NCBI RefSeq assembly: GCF_014633365.1
Contig: NW_026267104.1
Coordinates: 62,001-126,000 of the forward strand
DNA length: 64,000 nucleotides
Reading direction: 5' to 3'
DNA from: Diospyros lotus
Taxonomy: Eukaryota; Streptophyta; Magnoliopsida; Ericales; Ebenaceae
Positions 12,570 through 23,220 of this stretch are shown in pieces; within the stretch, counting starts at the first letter, position 1, and every line of letters begins with the position of its first letter. The notes beneath the pieces were generated by a model. That model saw only the letters and a program-made list of their open reading frames with translations, was not told where the DNA came from and searched no databases. The translations under genes were made by a program, and so were the position numbers.

Positions 12570-13440
12570 TCAAAAGCAAATAAGTAAATTTTGAGATATC
12601 GTTGATTGAACAAACTTGACTCTTTCTTGTTTCAAGTGTTCTACTATGGACCCATGGCTAAAAGTCATGTTTTGGAAACTTCCCAAAAACAGAATTTGAA
12701 CTTTCTTTAGTGTATTTATTGTATCAAAATATCGTCTTTCACATAGATTCAGAATCGTTAAAAAAAAATGGGTCAATTTTGACATAACTTTGATTGAACA
12801 AAGTTGACTCTTTGTTGTTTCAATTGTTCTACTATGGACCCATGGCTAAAACTCAAGTTTTCAAAACTTCCCGAAAGCCAAATTTGAACTTTATTTAGTG
12901 TTTTTAGCGTGTCAAAATGTCGTCTTTCACAATTATTAGGAATCTTCAAAAGCAAATAAGTGAATTTTGAGATATCGTTGATTCAACAAACTTGACTCTT
13001 TCTTGTTTCAAGTGTTCTACTATGGACCCATGGCTAAAAGTCATGTTTTGGAAACTTCCCAAAAACAGAATTTGAACTTTCTTTAGTGTATTTATTGTAT
13101 CAAAATATCGTCTTTCACATAGATTCGGAATCGTTAAAAACAAATGGGTGAATTTTGACATAACTTTGATTGGACAAAGTTGACTCTTTGTTGTTTCAAT
13201 TGTTCTACTATGGACCCATGGCTAAAACTCAAGTTTTCAAAACTTCCCGAAAGCCAAATTTGAACTTTATTTAGTGTTTTTAGCGTGTCAAAATGTCGTC
13301 TTTCACAATTATTAGGAATCTTCAAAAGCAAATAAGTGAATTTTGAGATATCGTTGATTCAACAAACTTGACTCTTTCTTGTTTCAAGTGTTCTACTATG
13401 GACCCATGGCTAAAAGTCATGTTTTAAAAAACTTCCCAAA
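12570..13440. repeat. A/B dimer repeat, 376-bp period
   Basis: An A monomer with 'ggaaacttcccaaaaacag' and 'tttattgtatc' alternates with a B monomer with 'gacataactttgattg', 'ctctttgttgtttc' and 'cccgaaagccaaa'. Matching positions are 376 bp apart (for example 12570 and 12946). This is the clearest local case of the dimeric A-B organisation. Confidence 0.8.
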
Positions 13441-13524
13441 AACCGAATTTGAACTTTCTTTAGAGTATTTAGTGTATCAAAATATCGTCTTTCCCATAGA
13501 TTCGAAATCGTCAAAAAGCAATTA

Positions 13525-14580
13525 GTCAATTTTGAGATATCGTTGATTGAATAAAGTTGAGTCTTTAAGTCATGTTTTCAAAACTTCCAAAAAACAGAAT
13601 TTGAACTTTTTTTAGTGTATTTAGTGTATCAAAATATCGTATCTCCCATAGATTCGGAATCGTCAAAAAGGAATGAGTCAATTTTGTGATATCGTTGATT
13701 GAATAAAGTTGAGTCTTTCTTGTTTCAAATGTTCTACTATGGACCCATGGCTAAAAGTCATGTTTTCAAAACTTCCCAAAATCCGAATTTGAACTTTCTT
13801 TAGTGTATTTAGTGTATCAAAATGTCGTCTTTCACGATTATTAGGAATCGTCAAAAGAAAATAAGCCAATTTTGAGATTTCATTGATTGAACAAACTTGA
13901 CTCTTTCTTGTTTCAAGTGTTCTACTATGGACCCATGGCTAAAACGCATGTTTTCAAAACTTCCCAAAAATCGAATTTGAACTTTCTTTAGAGTATTTAG
14001 TGTATCAAAATATCGTCTTTCCCATAGATTCGAAATCGTCAAAAAGCAATTAGTCAATTTTGAGATATCGTTGATTGAATAAAGTTTAGTCTTTAAGTCA
14101 TGTTTTCAAAACTTCCAAAAAACAGAATTTGAACTTTTTTTAGTGTATTTAGTGTATCAAAATATCGTCTCTCCCATAGATTCGGAATCGTCAAAAAGGA
14201 ATGAGTCAATTTTGTGATATCGTTGATTGAATAAAGTTGAGTCTTTCTTGTTTCAAGTGTTCTACTATGGACCCATGGCTAAAAGTCATGTTTTCAAAAC
14301 TTCCCAAAATCCGAATTTGAACTTTCTTTAGTGTATTTAGTGTATCAAAATGTCGTCTTTCACGATTATTAGGAATCGTCAAAAGCAAATAAGTCAATTT
14401 TGAGATTTCATTGATTGAACAAACTTTACACTTTCTTGTTTCAAGTGTTCTACTATGGACCCATGGCTAAAACGCATGTTTTCAAAACTTCCCAAAAATC
14501 GAATTTGAACTTTCTTTAGTGTATTTTGTGTATCAAAATATCGTCTTTCACATAGATTCGAAATCGTTAAAAACAAATGA
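13525..14580. repeat. Two tandem 528-bp trimers containing the short monomer
   Basis: The order 'short 152-bp monomer, monomer with cacgattattagg, monomer with aaaacgcatg' occurs at 13525-14052 and again at 14053-14580. The period of 528 is exactly 152 plus two times 188, which confirms the short monomer's length. Confidence 0.8.
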
Positions 14581-15596
14581 GTCAATTTTGAGATAACTTT
14601 GATTGAACAAAGTTGACTCTTTCTAGTTTCAATTGTTCTACTATGGACCCATGACTAAAACTCAAGTTTTCAAAACTTCCCGAAATCCAAATTTGAACTT
14701 TCTTTAGTGTATTTAGCGTATCAAAATGTCGTCTTTCACAATTATTAGGAATCGTCGAAAGCAAATAAGTCAATTTTGAGATATCGTTGATTGAACAAAC
14801 TTGAATCTTTCTTGTTTCAAGTGTTCTACTTTGGACCCATGGCTAAAACACATGTTTTCAAAACTTCCCAAAAATCGAATTTGAACTTTCTTTAGTGTAT
14901 TTAGTGTATCAAAATATCGTCTTTCACATAGATTCGGAATCGTTAAAAACAAATGAGTCAATTTTGACATAACTTTGATTGAACAAAGTTGACTCTTTGT
15001 TGTTTCAATTGTTCTACTATGGACCCTTGGCTAAAACTCAAGTTTTCAAAACTTCCCGAAAGCCAAATTTGAACTTTATTTGGTGTTTTTAGCGTATCAA
15101 AATGTCGTCTTTCACAATTATTAGGAATCTTCAAAAGCAAATAAGTCAATTTTGAGATATCGTTGATTGAACAAACTTGACTCTTTCTTGTTTCAAGTGT
15201 TCTACTATGGACCCATGGATAAAAGTCATGTTTTGGAAACTTCTCAAAAACAGAATTTGAACTTTCTTTAGTGTATTTATTGTATCAAAATATCGTCTTT
15301 CACATAGATTCGGAATCGTCAGAAACAAATGAGTCAATTTTGACATAACTTTGATTGAATAAAGTTGAGTCTTTCTTATTTCAATTGTTCCACTATGGAC
15401 CCGTGACTAAAACTCAAGTTTTCAAAACTTCCCGAAATCCAAAATTGAACTTTCTTTAGTGTATTTAGTGTATCAAAATATCGTCTTTCACATACATTCA
15501 GAATAGTTAAAAGCAAATGAGTCAATTTTGAGATAACTTTGATAGAACAAAGTTGACTCTTTCTTGTTTCAATTGTTCTACTATGGAACCTTGACT

Positions 15597-16816
15597 TGCA
15601 CACTAAGAGCTCTCATTGCCACCAAGAGCTCCCCATCAACCGGGTACTCAATGCCACTTGCATCCTCTAAAGGTGGCATGGACTCATTATCAGACTTATT
15701 ATCAATCTCATCTTCGGTCTCAATATCACCATCATCTTTCAAAATCATCACACTCTTGTTTGGGCATTAAGATGCAATATGGCCTGTTCCCAAACACTTA
15801 AAGCATTTGATATCTCTATATCTAGGAGGTAGAGTATCAGATTTTACCTTATTTGGTGCTCCTCCATCTTTGTTTGTTTTGAAGGTTTCAACATTAGGCC
15901 TTTCATCCTTTCCACTACAATTCGATTCCCATGTTGAAGAAGAACTTGAATTTTGCCCAATTCGTGTGGACCCCTTTCTCCTCAATTGTCGCTCCACTTT
16001 AATGGCCATGTGCACCATGTCATCTAACTCAACGTAATGTTGTAATTCGACCACATCTGCAATATCACGGTTCAATCCAACTAGGAACCTGGCCATGGTA
16101 GTTTCTCGGTCCTCCTCCACATTGGCTCGAATCATGGCTATTTCCATCTCCTTGTGGTAGTCCTCAACACTTTTGGAACCTTGAGTAAGGCGTTGCAACT
16201 TCTGAAATAAGTCCCTATAGTAGTGACTTGGAATGAATCGCCTCCTCATAATAGCCTTCATTTCTTCCCATGTCTCAATGGGCCTTTCATGATTCCGTCT
16301 CCTGCTCAAAATAAGTTGATCCCACCAAATAATAGCATAATCAGTAAATTCGATGGTGGCCAATTTTACCTTTTTCAATTCAGAGTACTTGTGACAAGAA
16401 AACACCATTTCAACCTTTGTCTCCCACTTCAAATAAACTTCTGGATCGTTTTTTCCTTGGAAAGATGGAATCTGCATCTTAATGTTGTCCAAGTTATTAT
16501 CAATCCTTTCTCCATGTCTAACTCCTCTATCTCTATTCCCACGCCTAATTCGGCCTACACTTACATTAGAGGAACGATCATCATCATCTAGGTCATCCCC
16601 ATAGTCATCTTCATAATCATACCTAGGTGGATGCCTCTCTCTTCGTTGCACAGTAGGAGCTCTAGGTGGTTGCCCCCTTTGTGAACTAGATTCAACTTTA
16701 TCTATTTTCTCATTTATCTCATCAAACCTCATCTCCATTCGTTCAAATTTTTGCTCTAAGGACTGAAAGAAGAGTTTGAAATCTATCTTTTCCTGAGCTT
16801 CATTCTCTCGAGACAT
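15597..16816 (-). pseudogene. gag: Retrotransposon gag (capsid/nucleocapsid), broken and truncated
   Basis: The frame reads from the ATG at 16816 for 349 codons to a stop at 15769-15767. An upstream extension to 16837 lacks an ATG. Seen: an N-terminal amphipathic, probably coiled-coil stretch (about residues 8-43), an Arg/Asp-rich linker with a DDLDDDD run (62-105), a gag capsid-type domain (about 112-280) with '[19 protein letters not shown]', 'IIWWDQL' and '[14 protein letters not shown]', a Ser-rich linker, and a CCHC zinc knuckle starting at Cys338, Cys341 and His346. The stop is codon 350, one position before the last knuckle Cys at 351. The same frame stays open for about 55 more codons, acidic then 'GELLVAMRALSVQ', up to the satellite junction. 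Known: gag packages element RNA into virus-like particles. With the stop and no pol, this copy cannot be autonomous. Confidence 0.88.
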
Positions 16817-17595
16817 GTTTAATAGCCTGCAAAACAAAGTTAGGAAACCTCACAAACACTCCCTCACGTGTTTCCTCTCAAGATTGATAGCACTCACACT
16901 CGTGTATTCTCAAACTTGGCTTTTACCCTCTTATGAGCTCACACTCTCCTGCCTTTTTCCACTCTTTAGCCTCCTCTTTTAGTTCTTTATTGAACTCAAA
17001 TGAACTCAATCAAAATTTTTCTTGCAACAATCCAAACTCAACCAATCAGATCACTAAGAATGAGAATGGATTAATTTGCAAAGGACGAAAAAAATAGGCA
17101 GAATTTAAGAAGCCGAAAGGATAGAGTTATAATGAAACAATGGATAAGAAAAGACAACAGGAAAAGGAGATACGAATTTTGATGCAACTAGGGTCAAACT
17201 GTTCTGAATAGACAGAATACACACTTTATGCTATCAAAACTTGAATGATAAGCAACACTTCAACTAATTCAGATTCAATTGATTTCTGAATTTACTTTAC
17301 TTTTTTTTTTTTTGAATTTTCAATTTCGCACTTTCTTTTTCTTTGCGAACTTCCAACTTTCCACTCTTTTTTTTTTTTTTTTGAATTTCCAACTTTCCTT
17401 TTTTTTTTTTTTTGGAATTCCCAACTTCTCACTTTTTTTTATATATATAATGATAAATAACAAAACTTGAAGAAATCAAGATGAAAAATAGGCAAAGTTG
17501 CAAACTTGAAGAACAAACAATGGTGCGGGAATAAAGAGAAACAATAATCAATGAAAGCAAAAATAAGGATAGTTCAAACCTGATTTAGAGCCAAA
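16817..17595 (-). other. Untranslated leader between primer-binding site and gag
   Basis: About 780 bp with no convincing frame. The plus strand shows four T-rich tracts (17301-17313, 17367-17382, 17399-17413, 17433-17440), mostly followed by 'gaatttccaacttt'-like sequence, then 'atatatataa' at 17441-17450. On the transcribed minus strand these are A-tracts, so the leader RNA would be A-rich. A plus-strand Phe-rich frame at 17279-17470 is an artefact of these tracts. Confidence 0.75.
17301..17440. repeat. T-tract minisatellite in the leader
   Basis: Runs of 8-16 T alternate with 'gaattttcaatttcgcac', 'gaatttccaactttcc' or 'ggaattcccaacttctcac', giving about four imperfect units. Units look duplicated by slippage. 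Tract lengths may contain sequencing error. Confidence 0.7.
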
Positions 17596-17607
17596 GCTCT
17601 GATACCA
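17596..17607 (-). other. Primer-binding site, initiator-Met tRNA type
   Basis: The minus strand reads TGGTATCAGAGC immediately inside the LTR after two bases (TT). Known: this string pairs with the 3' end of the plant initiator methionine tRNA and primes minus-strand DNA synthesis in many plant LTR elements. Its place fixes the LTR inner end and the element's orientation. Confidence 0.92.
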
Positions 17608-17930
17608 AATGATGTGAACCCCACGAAGGAAGGTGAGACCCGACGATCAAAAATGGTTCCTTTGCCAAGGATCGTTCTAAAACAGATTCATAATAAAGAA
17701 AACAAAGGACCTTGACCCGTTATCTATAAAGAGATAAGAACCAAAGGTATAAGAAGGTAGGGTTGACGCCACACTCAAGATAGATGAGAAGATTTGTGAG
17801 TGATAAGTCAAGGATGAACGCCACAAGATAAAATCTTGATAAGTTCAAAATAGTTCGTTGAAGAACCAAAGAGAAAACTCTCACAAAATAATATTGATCC
17901 AAAACTAAATTCCTCTCGGGTTACATTGGC

Positions 17931-17937
17931 TTATATA
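17931..17937 (-). promoter_or_regulatory. Probable TATA box of the LTR promoter
   Basis: The minus strand has CTATATAAGCC here, a good TATA match lying inside the LTR about 320 bp before its 3' end, in a plausible place for the U3/R boundary. Transcription would run toward gag. The start site is not determined. Confidence 0.65.
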
Positions 17938-18092
17938 GCCGAATTCAAATTCTAAATTAGAAAGAAATAAATCAAATCCCAGGCATATTAGGAATTGATT
18001 ACAAGAAGGAAATAGCATAATCTGATAAAGAAACAAGAATTATCTAAAATAGAAAAGATTTAAAACAAAGGAGGAAATAAGGGAAGCTTGGA

Positions 18093-18316
18093 TCAATCTT
18101 GTCAATCAATCAATCATCTCCAAATCTTGCAAATCTTGTCAATCAATCAATCAACCAATCAATCTGGCAATCTTGTCAATCAATCAATCAATCAATCAAC
18201 CCCAAATCTGGCAATCTTGTCAATCAATCAACCAATCAATCAATCAACCCCAAATTTGGCAATTGTGTCAATCAATCAACCAATCAATCAATCAACCCCA
18301 AATCTTGCAATCTTGT
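18093..18316. repeat. TCAA-rich minisatellite in the LTR
   Basis: Runs of 'tcaatcaatcaa' are embedded in a 48-bp unit beginning 'ccccaaat' at 18200, 18248 and 18296 (last partial), with looser copies upstream from 18093. In the minus-strand element this is near the 5' end of U3. Plus-strand Ser/Ile/Asn/Gln-rich frames at 18088-18447 are a by-product of the repeat, not a gene. Confidence 0.85.
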
Positions 18317-18320
18317 TATT

Positions 18321-18430
18321 GGGCCTCCATAAATGCTCAACAGATTTTGGGCCTCCATTAATGCTTAAATTGGGCCTCCATCAATGTTCAACAGATATTG
18401 GGCCTCCATTAATGCTCAACAGATCTTGTG
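18321..18430. repeat. Four-copy 'gggcctccat' repeat at the LTR outer end
   Basis: The string 'gggcctccat' starts at 18321, 18349, 18372 and 18400, spacings 28, 23 and 28 bp, each followed by 'aatgctcaacagat' or a variant. The 23-bp unit lacks the 'cagat' part. Lying in U3, the copies could act as repeated promoter elements; that is inference only. Confidence 0.82.
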
Positions 18431-18579
18431 AGGCTTTAGCAACCTGATTCACATCATCTTGTTTCAATTGTTCTACTATGGACCCATGGCTAAAAGTTAT
18501 GTATTGGAAACTTCCCAAAAACTAAATTTGAACTTTCTTTAGTGTATTTTGTGTATCAAAATATCGTCTTTCACATAGA

Positions 18580-21500
18580 TTCGGAATCGTGAAAAACAAA
18601 TGAGTCAATTTTGAGATAACTTTGGTTGAACAAAGTTGACTCTTTCTTATTTCAATTGTTCTACTATGGACCCATGACTAAAACTCAAGTTTTCAAAACT
18701 TCCTAAAATCCAAATTTGAACTTTCTTTAGTGTATTTAGCGTATCAAAAAGTCGTCTTTCACAATCATTAGGAATCGTAAAAAGCAAATAAGTCAATTTG
18801 GAGATATTGTTGATTGAACAAACTTGAATCTTTCTTGTTTCAAGTGTTCTACTATGGACCCATGGCTAAAACACATGTTTTCAAAACTTCCCAAAAATCG
18901 AATTTGAACTTTCTTTAGTGTATTTAGTGTATCAAAATATCGTCTTTCACATAGATTCGGAATCGTTAAAAACAAAAGAGTCAATTTTGACATAACTTTG
19001 ATTGAACAAAGTTGACTCTTGTTTCAATTGTTCTACTATGGACCCGTGACTAAAACTCAAGTTTTCAAAACTTCCTGAAATCCAAAATTGAACTTTCTTT
19101 AGTGTATTTGGTTTATCAAAATATCGTCTTTCACAAACATTCGGAATCGTTAAAGACAAATGAGTCAATTTTGAGATAACTTTGATTGAACAAAGTTGAC
19201 TCGTTCTTGTTTCAATTGTTCTGCTATGGACCCATGACTAAAACTCAAGTTTTCAAAACTTCCCGAAATCCAAATTTGAACTTTCTTTAGTGTATTTAGT
19301 ATATCAAAATATCGTCTTTCACATACATTCGGAATCGTGAAAAACAAATGAGTCAATTTTGAGATAACTTTGGTTGAACAAAGTTGACTCTTTCTTGTTT
19401 CAATTGTTCTACTATGGACCCATGACTAAAACTCAAGTCTTCAAAACTTCCTGAAATCCAAATTTGAACTTTCTTTAGTGTATTTAGCGTATCAAAAAGT
19501 CGTCTTTCACAATCATTAGGAATCATAAAAAGCAAATAAGTCAATTTTGAGATATTGTTGATTGAACAAACTTGACTCTTTCTTGTTTCAAGTGTTCTAC
19601 TATGGACCCATGGCTAAAACACATGTTTTCAAAACTTCCCAAAAATCGAATTTGAACTTTCTTTAGTGTATTTAGTGTATCAAAATATCGTCTTTCACAT
19701 AGATTCGGAATCGTTAAAAACAAAAGAGTCAATTTTGAGATAACTTTGATTGAACAAAGTTGACTCTTGTTTCAATTGTTCTACTATGGACCCATGGCTA
19801 AAACTCAAGTTTTCAAAACTTCGCGAAAGCAAAATTTGAACTTTATTTAGTGTTTTTAGCGTGTCAAAATGTCGTCTTTCACAATTATTAGGAATCTTCA
19901 AAAGCAAATAAGTGAATTTTGAGATATGGTTGATTGAACAAACTTGACTCTTTCTTGTTTCAAGTGTTCTACTATGGACCCATGGGTAAAAGTCATGTTT
20001 TAAAAAACTTCCCAAAAACCGAATTTGAACTTTCTTTAGTGTATTTAGTGTATCAAAATATCGTCTTTCACATAGATTCGGAATCGTTAAAAACAAATGA
20101 GTCAATTTTGAGATAACTTTGATTGAACAAAGTTGACTCTTTCTTGTTTCAATTGTTCTACTATGGACCCATGGCTAAAAGTCATGTATTGGAAACTTCC
20201 CAAAAACTAAATTTGAACTTTCTTTAGTGTATTTTGTGTATCAAAATATCGTCTTTCACATAGATTCGGAATCGTTAAAAACAAATGAGTAAATTTTGAG
20301 ATAACTTTGATTGACTCTTTCTTCTTTCAATTGTTCTACTATGGACCCCTGACTAAAACTCAAGTTTTCAAAATTTCTCGAAATCAGAATTTGAACTTTC
20401 TTTAGTGTATTTAGTGTATCAAAATATCGTCTTTCACAAACATTCGGAATCGTTAAAGACAAATGAGTCAATTTTGAGATAACTTTGATTGAACAAAGTT
20501 GACTCGTTCTTGTTTCAATTGTTCTGCTATGGACCCATGACTAAAACTCAAGTTTTCAAAACTTCCCGAAATCCAAATTTGAACTTTATTTAGTGTATTT
20601 AGTATATCAAAATATCGTCTTTCACATACATTCGGAATCGTGAAAAACAAATGAGTCAATTTTGAGATAACTTTGGTTGAACAAAGTTGACTCTTTCTTG
20701 TTTCAATTGTTCTACTATGGACCCATGACTAAAACTCAAGTTTTCAAAACTTCCTGAAATCCAAATTTGAACTTTCTTTAGTGTATTTAGCGTATCAAAA
20801 AGTCGTCTTTCACAATCATTAGGAATCGTAAAAAGCAAATAAGTCAATTTTGAGATATTGTTGATTGAACAAACTTGAATCTTTCTTGTTTCAAGTGTTC
20901 TACTATGGACCCATGGCTAAAACACATGTTTTCAAAACTTCCCAAAAATCGAATTTGAACTTTCTTTAGTGTATTTAGTGTATCAAAATATCGTCTTTCA
21001 CATAGATTCGGAATCGTTAAAAACAAAAGAGTCAATTTTGACATAACTTTGATTGAACAAAGTTGACTCTTGTTTCAATTGTTCTACTATGGACCCGTGA
21101 CTAAAACTCAAGTTTTCAAAACTTCCTGAAATCCAAAATTGAACTTTCTTTAGTGTATTTGGTTTATCAAAATATCGTCTTTCACAAACATTCGGAATCG
21201 TTAAAGACAAATGAGTCAATTTTGAGATAACTTTGATTGAACAAAGTTGACTCGTTCTTGTTTCAATTGTTCTGCTATGGACCCATGACTAAAACTCAAG
21301 TTTTCAAAACTTCCCGAAATCCAAATTTGAACTTTCTTTAGTGTATTTAGTATATCAAAATATCGTCTTTCACATACATTCGGAATCGTGAAAAACAAAT
21401 GAGTCAATTTTGAGATAACTTTGGTTGAACAAAGTTGACTCTTTCTTGTTTCAATTGTTCTACTATGGACCCATGACTAAAACTCAAGTCTTCAAAACTT

Positions 21501-22020
21501 CCTGAAATCCAAATTTGAACTTTCTTTAGTGTATTTAGCGTATCAAAAAGTCGTCTTTCACAATCATTAGGAATCATAAAAAGCAAATAAGTCAATTTTG
21601 AGATATTGTTGATTGAACAAACTTGACTCTTTCTTGTTTCAAGTGTTCTACTATGGACCCATGGCTAAAACACATGTTTTCAAAACTTCCCAAAAATCGA
21701 ATTTGAACTTTCTTTAGTGTATTTAGTGTATCAAAATATCGTCTTTCACATAGATTCGGAATCGTTAAAAATAAAGAGTCAATTTTGAGATAACTTTGAT
21801 TGAACAAAGTTGACTCTTGTTTCAATTGTTCTACTATGGACCCATGGCTAAAACTCAAGTTTTCAAAACTTCGCGAAAGCAAAATTTGAACTTTATTTAG
21901 TGTTTTTAGCGTGTCAAAATGTCGTCTTTCACAATTATTAGAAATCTTCAAAAGCAAATAAGTCAATTTTGAGATATCGTTGATTGAACAAACTTGACTC
22001 TTTCTTGTTTCAAGTGTTCT
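18580..22020. repeat. Two tandem copies of a 2051-bp higher-order repeat
   Basis: Monomers at 18600-19970 are matched one for one at 20651-22020, offset 2051 bp, including 'cttgaatctttcttg', the 'gactcttgtttc' 4-base deletion, 'gttctgctatgg' and 'aagtcttcaaaac'. The offset is 11 monomers less 17 bp. The same monomer order recurs from about 23276 (offset 4676 from 18600). Confidence 0.78.
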
Positions 22021-22150
22021 ACTATGGACCCATGGCTAAAAGTCATGTTTTGGAAACTTCCCAAAAACAGAATTTGAACTTTTTTTAGTGTATTTATTGT
22101 ATCAAAATATCTTCTTTCACATAGAATCGAAATCGTTAAAAACAAATGAG

Positions 22151-23220
22151 TCAATTTTGACATAACTTTGATTGAACAAAGTTGACTCTTTGTTGTTTCA
22201 ATTGTTCTACTATGGACCCATGGCTAAAACTCAAGTTTTCAAAACTACGCGAAAGCAAAATTTGAACTTTATTTAGTGTTTTTAGCGTGTCAAAATGTCG
22301 TCTTTCACAATTATTAGGAATCTTCAAAAGCAAATAAGTGAATTTTGAGATATCGTTGATTGAACAAACTTGACTCTTTCTTGTTTCAAGTGTTCTACTA
22401 TGGACCCATGGGTAAAAGTCATGTTTTAAAAAACTTCCCAAAAACCGAATTTGAACTTTCTTTAGTGTATTTAGTGTATCAAAATATCGTCTTTCACATA
22501 GATTCGGAATCGTTAAAAACAAATGAGTCAATTTTGAGATAACTTTGATTGAACAAAGTTGACTCTTTCTTGTTTCAATTGTTCTACTATGGACCCATGG
22601 CTAAAAGTTATGTATTGGAAACTTCCCAAAAACTAAATTTGAACTTTCTTTAGTGTATTTATTGTATCAAAATATCTTCTTTCACATAGATTCGAAATCG
22701 TTAAAAACAAATGAGTCAATTTTGACATGACTTTGATTGAACAAAGTTGACTCTTTGTTGTTTCAATTGTTCTACTATGGACCCATGGCTAAAACTCAAG
22801 TTTTCAAAACTACGCGAAAGCAAAATTTGAACTTTATTTAGTGTTTTTAGTGTGTCAAAATGTCGTCTTTCACAATTATTAGGAATCTTCAAAAGCAAAT
22901 AAGTGAATTTTGAGATATCGTTGATTGAACAAACTTGACTCTTTCTTGTTTCAAGTGTTCTACTATGGACCCATGGGTAAAAGTCATGTTTTAAAAAACT
23001 TCCCAAAAACCGAATTTGAACTTTCTTTAGTGTATTTAGTGTATCAAAATATCGTCTTTCACATAGATTCGGAATCGTTAAAAACAAATGAGTCAATTTT
23101 GAGATAACTTTGATTGAACAAAGTTGACTCTTTCTTGTTTCAATTGTTCTACTATGGACCCATGGCTAAAAGTTATGTATTGGAAACTTCCCAAAAACTA
23201 AATTTGACCTTTCTTTAGTG
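22151..23220. repeat. Tandem trimer duplication, 565-bp offset
   Basis: 22151-22655 and 22716-23220 match at 565 bp (three monomers plus one base). Both carry 'actacgcgaaagc', 'catgggtaaaagtcatg', 'gttttaaaaaac' and 'aaaagttatgtattgg'. The near-identity suggests a recent event. Confidence 0.78.

Larger units (their letters stand above)
1..15596. repeat. Satellite DNA array, left block (about 188-bp monomer)
   Basis: Head-to-tail tandem array of an AT-rich monomer of about 188 bp. Landmarks such as 'gtcaattttgagata', 'ttctactatggaccc', 'ttcaaaacttccc' and 'gaactttctttagtgta' return every 188 bp for about 83 copies. Two forms mix: A (caagtg, ggctaaaacacatg, cccaaaaatcg, cacatagattcgg) and B (caattg, gactaaaactcaag, cccgaaatccaaa, cacaattattagg or cacatacattcgg). 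All copies have the same orientation. No gene is visible. The array enters from beyond the window's left edge and stops at 15596, in mid-monomer, against the retroelement fragment. Known: monomers of this size are typical of plant centromeric satellites. Inferred: this is a centromere or pericentromere, which only CENH3 data could show. Confidence 0.97.
15597..18456 (-). mobile_element. Truncated Ty3/gypsy-like LTR retrotransposon fragment
   Basis: On the minus strand the order is LTR (18456 to 17610), two bases, primer-binding site (17607 to 17596), leader (to 16817), then gag (16816 to 15597). Protease, reverse transcriptase, RNase H, integrase and the 3' LTR are absent. The right junction is clean: directly after the LTR terminus the satellite begins 'tcttgtttcaattg' at 18457, and the related unbroken site is at 23133. 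The left junction is not an insertion end. Gag stops in its last codons against satellite sequence that already lies past the 'tcttg' site, so about 35-40 bp of monomer phase is present on both sides. Inferred: a full element inserted, then its 3' half and some satellite were lost by deletion or unequal exchange. Lineage within Ty3/gypsy is not assigned. Confidence 0.88.
17610..18456 (-). mobile_element. 5' LTR of the Ty3/gypsy-like element (847 bp)
   Basis: On the minus strand it begins TGATGTGAATC at 18456 and ends GGTTCACATCA at 17610. The termini form a 9-base inverted repeat (TGATGTGAA/TTCACATCA), include the usual TG...CA, and abut the primer-binding site inside and satellite outside. 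It contains a TATA box and two short tandem-repeat clusters. The expected 5-bp target duplication on this side would be 'tcttg' (18457-18461); its partner is lost with the 3' end. A narrower choice of ends (17613-18453) leaves three unexplained bases at the satellite junction, so the wider one is preferred. Confidence 0.88.

Noticed and set aside
1..15596. CRISPR array
   Set aside because: Repeats are contiguous and 188 bp long with no unique spacers, and the context is a plant genome.
187..15603. Dozens of 60-136-codon minus-strand open frames resembling a repeated protein family
   Set aside because: They are satellite monomers read in one frame. Starts are TTG or other non-ATG codons, frames end at each monomer boundary, and the longer ones are only fusions across small indels. 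Likewise for the frames in the two later satellite blocks.
15807..16591. Plus-strand frames opposite gag
   Set aside because: They are antisense to a recognisable gag frame and show no features of their own.
16817..16837. Gag start upstream of 16816
   Set aside because: The seven extra codons begin at a non-ATG codon; the first ATG is at 16816.
17596..17607. Part of a tRNA gene
   Set aside because: Only the 12 bases complementary to a tRNA 3' end are present, next to an LTR, so it is a primer-binding site.
17720..17902. Minus-strand 60-codon frame in the LTR
   Set aside because: It begins without an adequate start context inside LTR non-coding sequence and resembles no known domain.
18088..18447. 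Plus-strand frame rich in Ser, Ile, Asn and Gln
   Set aside because: It is a translation of the TCAA minisatellite in the LTR, antisense to the element.
17613..18453. Narrower LTR ends with a 6-base inverted repeat (TGTGAA/TTCACA)
   Set aside because: This leaves three unexplained bases before the satellite and a longer gap to the primer-binding site. The 17610-18456 choice gives a 9-base inverted repeat and a clean satellite junction.
19934..20116. Plus-strand open frames of about 60 codons repeated in the middle and right blocks
   Set aside because: They are shadows of the satellite on the other strand, present only where local deletions remove stops.
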